Shown: piece after piece, positions 1 through 9,324 of the stretch
Position numbering within the stretch: the first letter of the stretch is position 1
Layout: the number at the start of each line of letters is the position of its first letter
Assembly: GCA_038120295.1 (NCBI GenBank)
Contig: JAYOLL010000007.1
Location: 62,001-126,000, forward strand
Origin: JAYOEY01 sp038120295
Lineage (GTDB): Bacteria > Pseudomonadota > Alphaproteobacteria > MPNO01 > UBA2964
DNA length: 64,000 nucleotides
Reading direction: 5' to 3'
Notes under the pieces: model-generated
Told to the model about the DNA's origin: nothing
Seen by the model: only the letters and a program-made list of their open reading frames with translations
Database searches by the model: none
Translations under genes and position numbers: made by a program

Positions 1-353
1 TCGACATTGACGCCAATACGGAGTTCGCGCCCGAGCGCAAGCGCCGCCGCCAGCGTCGGCACCGTCTCCCCCGGGAAGCTGCCGCGGAACGGTCCGGGAA
101 CGGCGATACGGCCGAGCTCTTCCGCCGTCAGCGACGAGACGGCACGGTCGTCACGCGCCATTTTCCGCAGGGTATCGTCGTGCGACAGGACCGGCACGCC
201 GTCGGCGCTGAGCCGCACATCGATTTCGACCCAGTGCGCTCCTGCCGCCGCCGCGATCCGAAGGCCGGCCAGCGTGTTTGCAGGGGCAACCGCCGCCGCG
301 CCCCGATGACCGATGATAGCGGGCAGCAAAAGGGCGGGACCGGCTGATTGCAC
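1..353 (-). CDS. Glycerophosphodiester phosphodiesterase (3' end outside window)
   Basis: Partial GDPD-family enzyme, which hydrolyses glycerophosphodiesters to glycerol-3-phosphate and an alcohol. The reverse-strand translation shows the family start IGHRGA, then WVEIDVR and VLSHDDTL, which carry the His, Glu/Asp and His active-site residues in the usual order. About 117 codons are visible. A GTG at 353 opens the frame, but it lies inside the hairpin that appears to terminate pnp. A TTG at 329, just before the conserved IGHRGA, is an equally possible start. The family is secure; the exact substrate is not. Confidence 0.85.
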   Translation of the reverse strand, partial: MQSAGPALLLPAIIGHRGAAAVAPANTLAGLRIAAAAGAHWVEIDVRLSADGVPVLSHDDTLRKMARDDRAVSSLTAEELGRIAVPGPFRGSFPGETVPTLAAALALGRELRIGVNV

Positions 354-364
354 GATCCCGCCCT
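327..364 (-). terminator. Rho-independent terminator after pnp
   Basis: Positions 332-339 (GGGCGGGA) pair with 356-363 (TCCCGCCC) around a 16-base loop. Read on the minus strand, the stem is followed by TTTT. It lies 26 bases after the pnp stop and would end the rimP-to-pnp transcript. It also covers the GTG that could start the downstream GDPD gene. Confidence 0.7.
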
Positions 365-389
365 CTTATCTAAACCGCGTTACGGTTTG

Positions 390-2549
390 CTATTCAGCCG
401 CAGCGCCATCCGCGCTATCGGCTTCTTCCCTGGGTTTGCCGCTGATCTCTTCGCCGGTCTCCTGATCGACGACCTTCATCGACAACTTGACCTTGCCGCG
501 ATCGTCGATGCCGAGCACCTTGACCTTGACCTCATCGCCCTCATTGACGACATCGGTCACCTTGCCAACGCGGCGCGGCGCAAGCTCGCTGATATGAACC
601 AGCCCGTCGCGAGCGCCGAGGAAGTTCACGAAAGCGCCGAAATCGACAACCTTCACGACCTTGCCGTTATAGATCACGCCGACCTCGGGCTCGGCCACGA
701 TCGACTTGATCCACTCGACCGCTGCGTTGCCGGCATCGGCGTCGACCGCCGCGACCTTGACCGTGCCGTCATCGTCGATATCGACCTTGGCGCCGGTGGT
801 CTCGCAGATTTCGCGAATGACCTTGCCGCCCGTGCCGATGACTTCGCGGATCTTGTCCTTCGGAATGGAGAGCGTGGTGATGCGCGGCGCATTGTCGTTG
901 ACGGTATCGCGCGCCGCCGAAATCGCCTTGCCCATCTCGCCCAGGATGTGCATCCGTCCGTCACGCGCCTGGTTGAGGGCGATCTCCATGATCTCCTCTG
1001 TAATGCCCGTGATCTTGATGTCCATCTGGAGCGAGGTGACGCCCCCTTCGGTACCGGCTACCTTGAAGTCCATGTCGCCGAGATGATCCTCGTCGCCGAG
1101 AATATCCGAAAGTACGGCAAAGCCTTCCTCTTCCTTGATCAGCCCCATGGCGATACCCGCCACCGGACGCTTGATCGGAACGCCCGCATCCATCAGCGAC
1201 AGCGACGTGCCGCAGACCGTCGCCATCGACGACGAACCGTTGGATTCGGTGACTTCCGAAACCACGCGGATGGTGTAGGGGAACTCTTCCTTGGTCGGCA
1301 GCACCGCATGCACCGCGCGCCAGGCGAGCTTGCCATGGCCGATTTCACGGCGTCCCGGCGAACGCAGGAAGCTTGCTTCGCCGACCGAATAGGGCGGGAA
1401 GTTGTAATGCAGCATGAAGTGCTCGCGGTATTCTCCCTCGAGCGCATCGATGATCTGCTCGTCCTGCCCGGTGCCGAGCGTGGCGACGGCCAGCGCCTGG
1501 GTTTCGCCGCGGGTGAACAGCGCGCTGCCATGGCTGCGCGGCAGGGTGCCGACCTCAGCCATGATGGGACGCACCGTTTTGGTATCGCGCCCGTCGATGC
1601 GCTGGCCGGTCTTGATGATATTGCCGCGCACGACATCCTTTTCGATATCCTTGAGGATGCCGCCCGCCATTTCGAGCTCGTCAGCGCTGAGATCCAGCGC
1701 CGCGAGAGCCGCTTCCTTGGCTGCGCCGACCTTTTCGACGCGCGCCTGCTTGACGGTCTCCGTATAGGCCTCGCGCAGCGGACCTTCAGCGACGCCGCGC
1801 AGCTTCTCAGCGAGCGCGGCCTTCTCGGGCGGCGCCTCAGGCAGATCCCAGGGATCCTTGGCGCATTTCTCGGCCAGATCGATGATCGCGCTGATCACCG
1901 GCTGGAATTCGCGATGCGCAAACATCACCGCGCCGAGCATGACTTCTTCCGACAGTTCGCTTGCTTCGGATTCGACCATCAGCACAGCGTCCGTCGTTCC
2001 CGCTACGACCATGTCGAGCTGGGAATTCTCCGCCTGGTCCGGCGTCGTGTTGAGGACGAATTCGCCATCCACGTAACCGACGCGCGCGCCGCCAATCGGC
2101 CCGAGGAACGGAATACCTGAAATCGTCAGCGCGGCGGAGGCGCCGACCATAGCGACGACATCCGGATCGTTTTCGAGATCGTGGCTGAGAACCGTGCAGA
2201 TCACCTGGGTTTCATTGCGGAACCCCTTGGCGAAAAGCGGCCGGATGGGCCGGTCGATGAGGCGCGAGGTAAGCGTTTCCTTTTCAGAGGGGCGGCCTTC
2301 GCGCTTGAAGAACCCGCCGGGAATCTTGCCGGCAGCAAATGTCTTTTCCTGGTAGTTCACGGTCAGCGGGAAAAAATCGATTCCCGGCTTGGGCGCTTTC
2401 TGCGCGACCGCCGTGCACAGCACCTTGGTGCCGCCATAGGTGGCCATGACCGCGCCATCCGCCTGACGGGCGATCTTGCCTGTTTCGAGGACGAGCTTGC
2501 GCCCGCCCCACATCAATTCCGTACGATGTTCTGTAAACATGTCTTCCAT
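390..2549 (-). CDS. pnp: Polyribonucleotide nucleotidyltransferase (PNPase)
   Basis: 3'-to-5' phosphorolytic exoribonuclease of the RNA degradosome, 719 residues, the usual family length. In order it has the first RNase PH fold, the helical linker domain (about 245-320), the second RNase PH fold, a KH domain with IGTGG near residue 570, and a C-terminal S1 domain with an acidic tail. It is the last gene of the rimP-nusA-ylxR-infB-rbfA-truB-rpsO-pnp series, 149 bases after rpsO, the widely conserved rpsO-pnp pairing. An internal ATG at 2540 (MFTEHR) matches the usual alphaproteobacterial N-terminus and is about 10 bases after an AAGGAAGG sequence, so it may be the real start. Confidence 0.97.
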   Translation of the reverse strand: MEDMFTEHRTELMWGGRKLVLETGKIARQADGAVMATYGGTKVLCTAVAQKAPKPGIDFFPLTVNYQEKTFAAGKIPGGFFKREGRPSEKETLTSRLIDRPIRPLFAKGFRNETQVICTVLSHDLENDPDVVAMVGASAALTISGIPFLGPIGGARVGYVDGEFVLNTTPDQAENSQLDMVVAGTTDAVLMVESEASELSEEVMLGAVMFAHREFQPVISAIIDLAEKCAKDPWDLPEAPPEKAALAEKLRGVAEGPLREAYTETVKQARVEKVGAAKEAALAALDLSADELEMAGGILKDIEKDVVRGNIIKTGQRIDGRDTKTVRPIMAEVGTLPRSHGSALFTRGETQALAVATLGTGQDEQIIDALEGEYREHFMLHYNFPPYSVGEASFLRSPGRREIGHGKLAWRAVHAVLPTKEEFPYTIRVVSEVTESNGSSSMATVCGTSLSLMDAGVPIKRPVAGIAMGLIKEEEGFAVLSDILGDEDHLGDMDFKVAGTEGGVTSLQMDIKITGITEEIMEIALNQARDGRMHILGEMGKAISAARDTVNDNAPRITTLSIPKDKIREVIGTGGKVIREICETTGAKVDIDDDGTVKVAAVDADAGNAAVEWIKSIVAEPEVGVIYNGKVVKVVDFGAFVNFLGARDGLVHISELAPRRVGKVTDVVNEGDEVKVKVLGIDDRGKVKLSMKVVDQETGEEISGKPREEADSADGAAAE

Positions 2550-2698
2550 ACCTTCCTTCGCGGCCTGCGGCGCCTTTACGCCACAGGTCCAGGAGCGGCG
2601 GCACCGTTGCCCCGCTTCACGTTCCCGCCCTCTTAAATCCGGGGACAGGAGAGCCCGACCGGCGGCCCATGCCGCGGTCCGGCAAACCTCCGGCGCGC

Positions 2699-2968
2699 CT
2701 AGCGCCGCAGGCCCAGCGATTTGATCAGCGCGTCGTACCGCGCCTGATCCTTGCGCTTGAGATAATCCAGCAGACCGCGCCGCTGGCCAACCATGATGAG
2801 CAGGCCCCGGCGGGAGTGGAAATCCTTGTGATGGGTTTTGAGATGTTCGGTCAGGTTGACGATCCGTTCCGTCAGGATCGAAATCTGCACTTCGGGCGAC
2901 CCCGTGTCGCCTTCCGCCCGGCCATACTCCTTGATGAGCTCGGCCTTGCGCTCTTGCGTAATCGACAT
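2699..2968 (-). CDS. rpsO: 30S ribosomal protein S15
   Basis: Small-subunit protein that binds 16S rRNA early in assembly. It is 89 residues, the standard length, and has the family pattern GDTGSPEVQ, LTEHLK, HSRRGL and a terminal GLRR. It sits 16 bases after truB and upstream of pnp, as in most proteobacteria. In several bacteria S15 regulates its own mRNA; I do not see a clear pseudoknot in the short truB-rpsO spacer, so any such control is not supported here. Confidence 0.98.
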   Translation of the reverse strand: MSITQERKAELIKEYGRAEGDTGSPEVQISILTERIVNLTEHLKTHHKDFHSRRGLLIMVGQRRGLLDYLKRKDQARYDALIKSLGLRR

Positions 2969-2984
2969 CGCATGCTCCTTTTAT

Positions 2985-3917
2985 CTAAATGTTGAGGACC
3001 CGGAAGGGACGGATTTCGCCGTTTTCCAGCCGGGCCAGCGCGACAGGCCGACCGTCGGCCATGGCGCACAGCACACCCCCGTCCGCCAGATTTCCGGTGT
3101 TGACGAAGACGCGTCCTTCCGCCCCCTGCGCCCGAACCGGACGACCGTGTCTGAGATGGTCCGCCTGGGCTGCGTTCAGGGCCAGCGCCGGGATGTCGTC
3201 CAGCGCGGTCTCGACCGCAAGCAGGTAATCGGAAGGCGGCGCACTATGCACCAGCGCCTCCAGAACTTCCAGCGAAATCGCACCCTCCTCGGTAAACGGT
3301 CCGGACCTTGTGCGCCGCAGTTCCGCGACATGGCCGCAGGTGCCAAGAGCAGCCGCCAGATCGCGCGCCAGCGACCTTATATAAGTACCTTTGCCGCAGG
3401 TGACCTCAAACACGGCAAGGTCGGAATCGGGCTGCCCGACCAGTGTCAGGGTGTCGATGCGCACCATCCGGGGCGCAACCTCGACGGTCTCCCCGGCGCG
3501 CGCCCTTGCGTAGGCGCGCTTGCCGTCGATTTTTATGGCGGAAAAGGCGGGCGGAACCTGTTCGATCTCGCCGATAAACCGGTCGAGCACCGCCTCGATA
3601 GCGGCCCGGTCCGGGCGCGCCTCGCTGGTTTCGACGATCTCTCCTTCGGAATCGTCGGTATTGCGCGCCTCGCCCCAGCGGACGGTAAACCGATAGGCTT
3701 TGGCGCCGTCCATCACCCAGGAAACTGTTTTAGTGGCCTCTCCCAGCGCGATCGGCAGTACGCCGGTGGCCAGCGGATCGAGCGTGCCTCCATGGCCCGC
3801 TTTTGCGGCATCGAGGATTCGCCGCACCCGGGCGGTGGCCTGCGCCGAAGAAAGCCCCAGGGGCTTGTCGAGCGCCACCCAGCCATGAACGGGTTTGCCG
3901 CGTCGCCGACGGGCCAT
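2985..3917 (-). CDS. truB: tRNA pseudouridine(55) synthase
   Basis: Makes pseudouridine 55 in the T-loop of tRNAs. It is 310 residues. The N-terminal GWVALDKPLGLSS and the catalytic loop GGTLDPLATG, with nucleophile Asp47, are typical of TruB. The GKGTYIRSLARDL segment and a C-terminal PUA-like region (about 250-305) complete the family architecture. The ATG directly abuts the rbfA stop, so the two genes are likely translationally coupled within the operon. Confidence 0.96.
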   Translation of the reverse strand: MARRRRGKPVHGWVALDKPLGLSSAQATARVRRILDAAKAGHGGTLDPLATGVLPIALGEATKTVSWVMDGAKAYRFTVRWGEARNTDDSEGEIVETSEARPDRAAIEAVLDRFIGEIEQVPPAFSAIKIDGKRAYARARAGETVEVAPRMVRIDTLTLVGQPDSDLAVFEVTCGKGTYIRSLARDLAAALGTCGHVAELRRTRSGPFTEEGAISLEVLEALVHSAPPSDYLLAVETALDDIPALALNAAQADHLRHGRPVRAQGAEGRVFVNTGNLADGGVLCAMADGRPVALARLENGEIRPFRVLNI

Positions 3918-4346
3918 TCAGTCAGGGTCTCCGTCAGCCGGGTCGCGGGCAAGATCGGCCGAAACGCGCTCTGAATGCAGCAGCCGGTCGATCGTCGCAC
4001 CCTGCTCGAAGGCAGTGTCCACGACAAACCCGAGCCGAGGCAGGTACCGCATCGTGATCATATCGGCGAGCATCCGCCGGACGAAGGGCGCGGCGCGGTT
4101 GAGCGCCTTGACCACAATCTCCACATTGTCGCCACCGAGCGGCATGACGAAAGCGGTCGCGTTCTTCAGGTCCGGGCTGACCCGAACCTCGGTGACCGTG
4201 ACCGAAACGCCCTCCAGATCCGGGTCGCGAATTTCACCGCGCGCCAGCACCTCGACGAGCCCGTGGCGCAGCGATTCCCCGACCCGCAACTGCCGTTGCG
4301 TACGTTCGCGCCCGTCGCGAGACGTCTGTCCCCGTTTTCTGGTCAT
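3918..4346 (-). CDS. rbfA: Ribosome-binding factor A
   Basis: 30S maturation factor with a single KH-like domain, 142 residues. The conserved stretch IRDPDLEGVSVTVTEVRVS and the C-terminal RYLPRLGFVVD are visible. The frame stays open further upstream, but the ATG at 4346 (MTRKRGQTSRDG) begins just before the conserved ERTQRQLRVGE helix and gives the usual alphaproteobacterial length, so I chose it. The stop codon touches the truB ATG. It lies 52 bases after infB. Confidence 0.93.
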   Translation of the reverse strand: MTRKRGQTSRDGRERTQRQLRVGESLRHGLVEVLARGEIRDPDLEGVSVTVTEVRVSPDLKNATAFVMPLGGDNVEIVVKALNRAAPFVRRMLADMITMRYLPRLGFVVDTAFEQGATIDRLLHSERVSADLARDPADGDPD

Positions 4347-4398
4347 GGTCGCTCTTCGGTCCTGGAGCCGGACGAATGCCCGCGAACGAATGCCGCGG

Positions 4399-7032
4399 CT
4401 AAAGCGTTCGGGCGACTTCCTCGACCTCGAAACACTCGATGATGTCGCCCTGCTTGATGTCCTGGTAGTTCTCGAACCCCATGCCGCATTCCATGCCGTC
4501 GCGTACTTCACGAACCTCATCCTGGAAACGCTTGAGCGTACCGAGCTTGCCTTCGTGGATCACCACATCGTCGCGCAGCAACCGGACCGAAGCGCCGCGT
4601 TTGACCATCCCTTCGACGACCTTGCAGCCCGCGACCTTGCCGACCTTGGAAATCGAGAAGACCTCGAGAATTTCGGCGTTTCCGAGGAAGGTTTCCCGTT
4701 CTTCCGGCGCCAGCATGCCGCTGAGCATCTCGGTAACGTCGTCAGTCAGGTTGTAGATGATCGAGTAGTAACGGATATCGATATTGTCGCGCTTGGCCGC
4801 ATCGCGCGCCTGCACATTGGCGCGGACGTTGAAGCCGACGACCAGCGCATTCGACGCCTGTGCGAGCGAAATATCGGATTCGTTGATCCCGCCGACGCCG
4901 TCGTGGATCACCTCGACCTTGACCTCGTCGGTGCCGATTTTCTCGAGCGCGGAGGCGATCGCCTCGACCGAACCATGCGTATCCGCCTTGAGGACCACGG
5001 GCAGAGTCTGCGTCTCGCCGGCTTCGATCTGGGAGAAAATGTTCTCGAGCGACCCGCGCGACGAAACCGCCGTACGCTTGGCGCGCATCTGACGTTCACG
5101 GAACTCGGTGATCTCGCGCGCCCGCGCTTCGGACTCGACCACGGCGAACTCGTCACCCGCCTGCGGCGCCCCGGAGAGCCCCATGATCGCTATCGGCTCT
5201 GCCGGGCCGGCGCTCTCGGCATTCTCGCCGCGGTCGTCGCTCAGCGCCCGCACGCGGCCCCATTCGGCGCCGGCGACGACAATGTCGCCGACCTTGAGTG
5301 TGCCCCGCTGAACCAGCACGGTCGCGACAGCGCCGCGCCCTATTTCCAGATTGGCCTCGATCACCACACCCTCGGCGCTGCGATCGGGGTTGGCCCTGAG
5401 TTCCATGACCTCGGCCTGCAACAGGATCGCTTCTTCCAGCTTGTCCAGATTGGTCCTCTCGGTCGCGGAGACCTCGACCGCCAGAATGTCGCCGCCGAGC
5501 TCCTCGACCACGAGTTCATGCTGGAGCAGTTCGTTGCGAACACGCGTTACGTCGGCGTTGGGTCGGTCGATCTTGTTGATGGCGATGATGATCGGCACTT
5601 CCGCCGCACGGGCATGATCGATCGCCTCAACGGTCTGCGGCATGATGCCGTCATCAGCGGCAACGACGAGAATGACGATATCGGTAACGTTCGCGCCGCG
5701 GGCTCGCATCGCAGTAAAGGCCGCGTGGCCCGGCGTATCGATAAAGGAGATCCGGTCGCCGGATTCGAGCTGGACCTGATAGGCGCCGATATGCTGTGTG
5801 ATACCGCCGGCCTCGCCGCCCGCGACATCGGTCGAGCGCAGCGCATCGAGCAGCGACGTCTTGCCGTGGTCCACATGGCCCATGACGGTGACCACCGGCG
5901 GACGCGGCTGCAGCGCGCTTTCGTCGTCTTCCGCACCCTTGAAGCCGATTTCGACATCGGCCTCGCTGACGCGACGGACATTGTGACCGAACTCGGTCAC
6001 GATCAGCTCCGCCGTATCGGCGTCGATGGTTTCCTGAAGCGTGGCCATGATGCCGCTCTTCATCAGAGTCCGAATGACGTCGACGCCGCGTTCCGCCATA
6101 CGGTTGGCGAGTTCCTGAACCATGATGGTTTCAGGAACCACCACGTCGCGCACGATCTTGATGGCTTCCTGCTGTTCGCCCCGCTGGGCCCGGCGTTCCC
6201 GTTCGCGCGCCCGGCGAACCGAGGCGAGACTGCGTGTGCGTTCTCCCCCGTCCTCCAGCGCCTGGGCAATCGTCAGCTTGCCTGACCGGCGGCGAGGCTC
6301 GCCACGAGCCGCACGACGCGGCGCGCGTTCCCGACGCGCCGCATCCTCTTCGCCTGCCGCCTTGGGCACTACAGCGCCGGCGCGGCGCGGAGCTGCGCTG
6401 GAATCGCCATCCGTCGTCGTATCCTGAGCCGCCATCCGCTCCTGCAGTCTTTCGGCCTGCACGGCGGCTCGCTTCGCTGCTTCCTCTTCCTCACGCTTGC
6501 GCTGTTCTTCTTCTTCGCGACGCCGCTCTTCTTCCTCGCGACGCCGGGCCTCCTCTTCTTCGCGCTGTCTGGTCTCTTCGGCCTGCGCCGCGCGTCTTGC
6601 ATCCGCACCGGCCTGGGCGCGTTCGAGGATCGCTGCCGAACCGGCTTCCTGTGTCTGGGCAGTTTTCAGCGCACGGGCGCGCGATGCCGCTTCCTCTTTC
6701 GTCAACGTGCGCAGCACGGCGGGACGGCGACCACCCTTGGCGCTTTCAGGTCTGGCTTCCGGCCGTTCCGGCGCAGGCTTCTTGGCTTCAGGCGCCGGGG
6801 CCTCCTGCTCGACGGGTTTCTGCACTTCCTGCATCGAGCCGCCGGCGCCTTTTCTGAAGGTACGCTTGCGTCTTACCTCGACGGAAACCGATTTGGTCCG
6901 TCCATGGCTGAAGCTCTGCCGCACCTGTCCGGCGTCGACCGTCTTCTTGAGTTCGAGCCTGCCGGGACGCGCCTTGAGAACGCGCTTTTCGTCACCGTCG
7001 TCGCTGTTGCCGTTATCGGTCTGGTCGCTCAT
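4399..7032 (-). CDS. infB: Translation initiation factor IF-2
   Basis: GTPase that places initiator tRNA on the 30S subunit, 877 residues. After a basic N-terminus there is a long charged region rich in Glu/Arg repeats (about 150-190), then the IF2_N region, the G domain with G1 GHVDHGKT at 385-392, DTPGH near 430 and NKID near 485, and C-terminal domains II-IV ending in IECFEVEEVARTL. The Glu/Arg-rich segment is low complexity at DNA level (repeated ctcttcttc units) and is expected to vary between strains. It follows the ylxR gene by 12 bases. Confidence 0.97.
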   Translation of the reverse strand: MSDQTDNGNSDDGDEKRVLKARPGRLELKKTVDAGQVRQSFSHGRTKSVSVEVRRKRTFRKGAGGSMQEVQKPVEQEAPAPEAKKPAPERPEARPESAKGGRRPAVLRTLTKEEAASRARALKTAQTQEAGSAAILERAQAGADARRAAQAEETRQREEEEARRREEEERRREEEEQRKREEEEAAKRAAVQAERLQERMAAQDTTTDGDSSAAPRRAGAVVPKAAGEEDAARRERAPRRAARGEPRRRSGKLTIAQALEDGGERTRSLASVRRARERERRAQRGEQQEAIKIVRDVVVPETIMVQELANRMAERGVDVIRTLMKSGIMATLQETIDADTAELIVTEFGHNVRRVSEADVEIGFKGAEDDESALQPRPPVVTVMGHVDHGKTSLLDALRSTDVAGGEAGGITQHIGAYQVQLESGDRISFIDTPGHAAFTAMRARGANVTDIVILVVAADDGIMPQTVEAIDHARAAEVPIIIAINKIDRPNADVTRVRNELLQHELVVEELGGDILAVEVSATERTNLDKLEEAILLQAEVMELRANPDRSAEGVVIEANLEIGRGAVATVLVQRGTLKVGDIVVAGAEWGRVRALSDDRGENAESAGPAEPIAIMGLSGAPQAGDEFAVVESEARAREITEFRERQMRAKRTAVSSRGSLENIFSQIEAGETQTLPVVLKADTHGSVEAIASALEKIGTDEVKVEVIHDGVGGINESDISLAQASNALVVGFNVRANVQARDAAKRDNIDIRYYSIIYNLTDDVTEMLSGMLAPEERETFLGNAEILEVFSISKVGKVAGCKVVEGMVKRGASVRLLRDDVVIHEGKLGTLKRFQDEVREVRDGMECGMGFENYQDIKQGDIIECFEVEEVARTL

Positions 7033-7044
7033 TTCCTCGAACCC

Positions 7045-7686
7045 TTATTCAGCAACGGCCGGTCGAAAGCCGACCAGCCGATTACATTCCCTCAACAACC
7101 GCGCTGCCAGCGGGCCGCGCTCTACCGCCACATGGACCGCAGCGTCCCGCCCGAAAACCGCGCCAAGCGCTTCACTGGCGAAAACCCCGGACACAATCGC
7201 GGCCCGGTCATCGCCTCGCGCCGGGCCCTCGATCCTGCGCCGGCCGTCTTCCGCGGCATCGCTGGCCGTCAGTACCAGCCCGGCCCGTGCGCTCCTGATC
7301 ATCTCGCGTGTCTTTTCGAACCCGGCCACTGCCTGACCGGCGCGACGGGCGATCCCGAGAAAATCAAGGCAACGCCGTTCTAGAAGCCGCTCGACTGTAT
7401 CCGACAGGGCGTCATCAACGGACACTGGCCCCCGCGCCGCTCTTGCAAACACGCGCTTGCGGCACGCCGCATCGACTATATCGCGCGTCGCAGTCAACCA
7501 CAATCCGCGGCCCGGCAAGCGTTCGTCGACATCGGGCACGATCTCCCGGTCGGGCGAAAGAACGAACCGGATCAGGCGGTCGGTCGGACTGTGTTCGCGG
7601 CTGACGAGACAGGTCCGCAGCCTGGACTCTGTGGGCGCAACTGTGGCCCCGGTCCGGTGGTCTTCCATGTCCAGCAGATCAGCCAC
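7045..7686 (-). CDS. YlxR-L7Ae fusion RNA-binding protein
   Basis: A 213-residue two-domain protein. The N-terminal half is a YlxR/DUF448 domain (RTCLVSREH, PGRGLWLT, ACRKRVFARA), a fold now linked to RNase P and nucleoid functions in other bacteria. The C-terminal half has the L7Ae-type RNA-binding pattern (LDFLGIARRAGQAVAGFEKTRE). The fusion, between nusA and infB, is common in Alphaproteobacteria, where the two domains are separate in Firmicutes. The frame opens with GTG at 7686; an ATG at 7668 is an alternative. Its role in this organism is not established. Confidence 0.9.
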   Translation of the reverse strand: MADLLDMEDHRTGATVAPTESRLRTCLVSREHSPTDRLIRFVLSPDREIVPDVDERLPGRGLWLTATRDIVDAACRKRVFARAARGPVSVDDALSDTVERLLERRCLDFLGIARRAGQAVAGFEKTREMIRSARAGLVLTASDAAEDGRRRIEGPARGDDRAAIVSGVFASEALGAVFGRDAAVHVAVERGPLAARLLRECNRLVGFRPAVAE

Positions 7687-7696
7687 GGGCGCTCCA

Positions 7697-9289
7697 TCAG
7701 CCTGCGGCCGGCGTCACATCGCCGTCGGATTCCGCCGTATCGACCGGATCGTCGGCAAACCAGTGCGCGCGAGCCTCCATGATGAGGTCGTTGGCTTCCT
7801 CACTGGAAAGACCGAATTCGCGGAGGACCCCGTCCTCCGGATCGATCAGCTCGTCGCCGGCGAGGTCGGCAAGGTCGTCGCGCGTCTTGATCCCGGCCTC
7901 ACCCAGCGTCACCAGCATTGCGCCTGACAGCCCGGCCAGCTCCGCCAGATCATCGGTTACGCCGAGCTCCCGGCGACGTTCGGCGTATTCGGCTTCCTTC
8001 TCGGCCAGGTGGGCATAAGCCCTGCGGCGCAGCTCTTCGGCGAGATCGTCATCGAAGCCTTCGATTTCGAGCAGGTCCTCGATCGGAACGAACGCGACTT
8101 CTTCGACCGACGAGAACCCTTCGGCGACAAGCAGATGCGCCAGAACGTCATCGACCTCCAGCGCGTCCATGAAGGCCTGCGACCTGGCGCGGAATTCTTC
8201 CTGCCGGCGTTCGGACTCTTCCTCTTCCGTCATGATGATGATGTCCCAGCCGGTCAGCTGCGACGCAAGACGGACATTCTGTCCGCGCCTGCCGATGGCG
8301 AGGCTGAGCTGTTCGTCCGGCACCACGACATCGATCCTGTTCGCTTCCTCGTCGAGCACGACCTTTGCGACTTCCGCGGGCGCCAGCGCGTTTACGATGA
8401 AGGTCGCGGGATCGGGCGACCACTGGATAATGTCGATCTTCTCGCCCTGCAGTTCGCCGACCACCGCCTGGACGCGGGAGCCGCGCATGCCGACGCAGGC
8501 GCCGACCGGGTCGATGCTGGATTCATTGGAAATGACGGCGATCTTGGCGCGGCTGCCGGGGTCGCGGGCAACCGAACGGATCTCGATGATGCCGTCATAG
8601 ATTTCCGGAACCTCCTGCCCGAACAGGCTGGCCATAAACTGGGGATGGGTGCGCGACAGAAAAATCTGCGGCCCGCGCAGCTCCTGCCGAACATCGTAAA
8701 TATAGGCCCTCACGCGGTCGCCGGGCCGGAACATTTCCCGTGGAATGATCTCGTCGCGCCGCAGCACGGCTTCGGCGCGGCCGAGGTCGACCGTAACATT
8801 GCCGAACTCTGCGCGTTTGACGATGCCGTTGACGATTTCTCCGACGCGGTCCTTGTATTCATTATACTGGCGAGCGCGTTCGGCTTCGCGAACCTTCTGG
8901 ACGATTACCTGTTTGGCGGTCTGCGCGGCGATACGGCCGAAATTCATCGGCGGCAGCCGTTCGGTCAGAAAATCCCCAACATCGGCTTCGGGGTTCAGTT
9001 TACGCGCTTCCTGGAGCGGAATCTGGGTCGCGTCGTTCTCGACAGGGTCGGCCACTTCCAGATAACGGGCCAGATGGATTTCGCCGGTCTTGCGGTCGAT
9101 CTCCGCCCTGACATCGTTCTCAAGTCCGTAACGCGACCGGGCGGCCTTCTGAATGGCCTGCTCCATCGCATCTACGACTTCTTCCGGGTCAATCGATTTG
9201 TCCCGCGCGACTGCTTCGGCGACCTGAAGGAGTTCGCCCCTGTCGAACCCGGCGCCCTCGATGACTTCTGTTTCGATATCCATTTCCAT
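7697..9289 (-). CDS. nusA: Transcription termination/antitermination factor NusA
   Basis: RNA polymerase-associated elongation factor, 530 residues. Its order is an N-terminal RNAP-binding domain (to about 125), S1 (about 135-200), two KH domains (GMRGSRVQAVVGE and IGRRGQNVRLASQL mark the RNA-contact loops), then two helix-hairpin-helix acidic repeats in the C-terminal 150 residues. The tail is acidic. Two in-frame ATGs occur at 9289 and 9283. It follows rimP by 35 bases in the standard rimP-nusA-ylxR-infB order. Confidence 0.97.
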   Translation of the reverse strand: MEMDIETEVIEGAGFDRGELLQVAEAVARDKSIDPEEVVDAMEQAIQKAARSRYGLENDVRAEIDRKTGEIHLARYLEVADPVENDATQIPLQEARKLNPEADVGDFLTERLPPMNFGRIAAQTAKQVIVQKVREAERARQYNEYKDRVGEIVNGIVKRAEFGNVTVDLGRAEAVLRRDEIIPREMFRPGDRVRAYIYDVRQELRGPQIFLSRTHPQFMASLFGQEVPEIYDGIIEIRSVARDPGSRAKIAVISNESSIDPVGACVGMRGSRVQAVVGELQGEKIDIIQWSPDPATFIVNALAPAEVAKVVLDEEANRIDVVVPDEQLSLAIGRRGQNVRLASQLTGWDIIIMTEEEESERRQEEFRARSQAFMDALEVDDVLAHLLVAEGFSSVEEVAFVPIEDLLEIEGFDDDLAEELRRRAYAHLAEKEAEYAERRRELGVTDDLAELAGLSGAMLVTLGEAGIKTRDDLADLAGDELIDPEDGVLREFGLSSEEANDLIMEARAHWFADDPVDTAESDGDVTPAAG

Positions 9290-9324
9290 CCTGTCGGCCC
9301 TTTATTCTGAGCTATTGATGTCGG

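Noticed and set aside
390..2120. Long open frame on the plus strand opposite pnp
   Set aside because: High-GC antisense frame; the protein is His/Asp/Arg-rich, has no family pattern, and mirrors conserved pnp codons.
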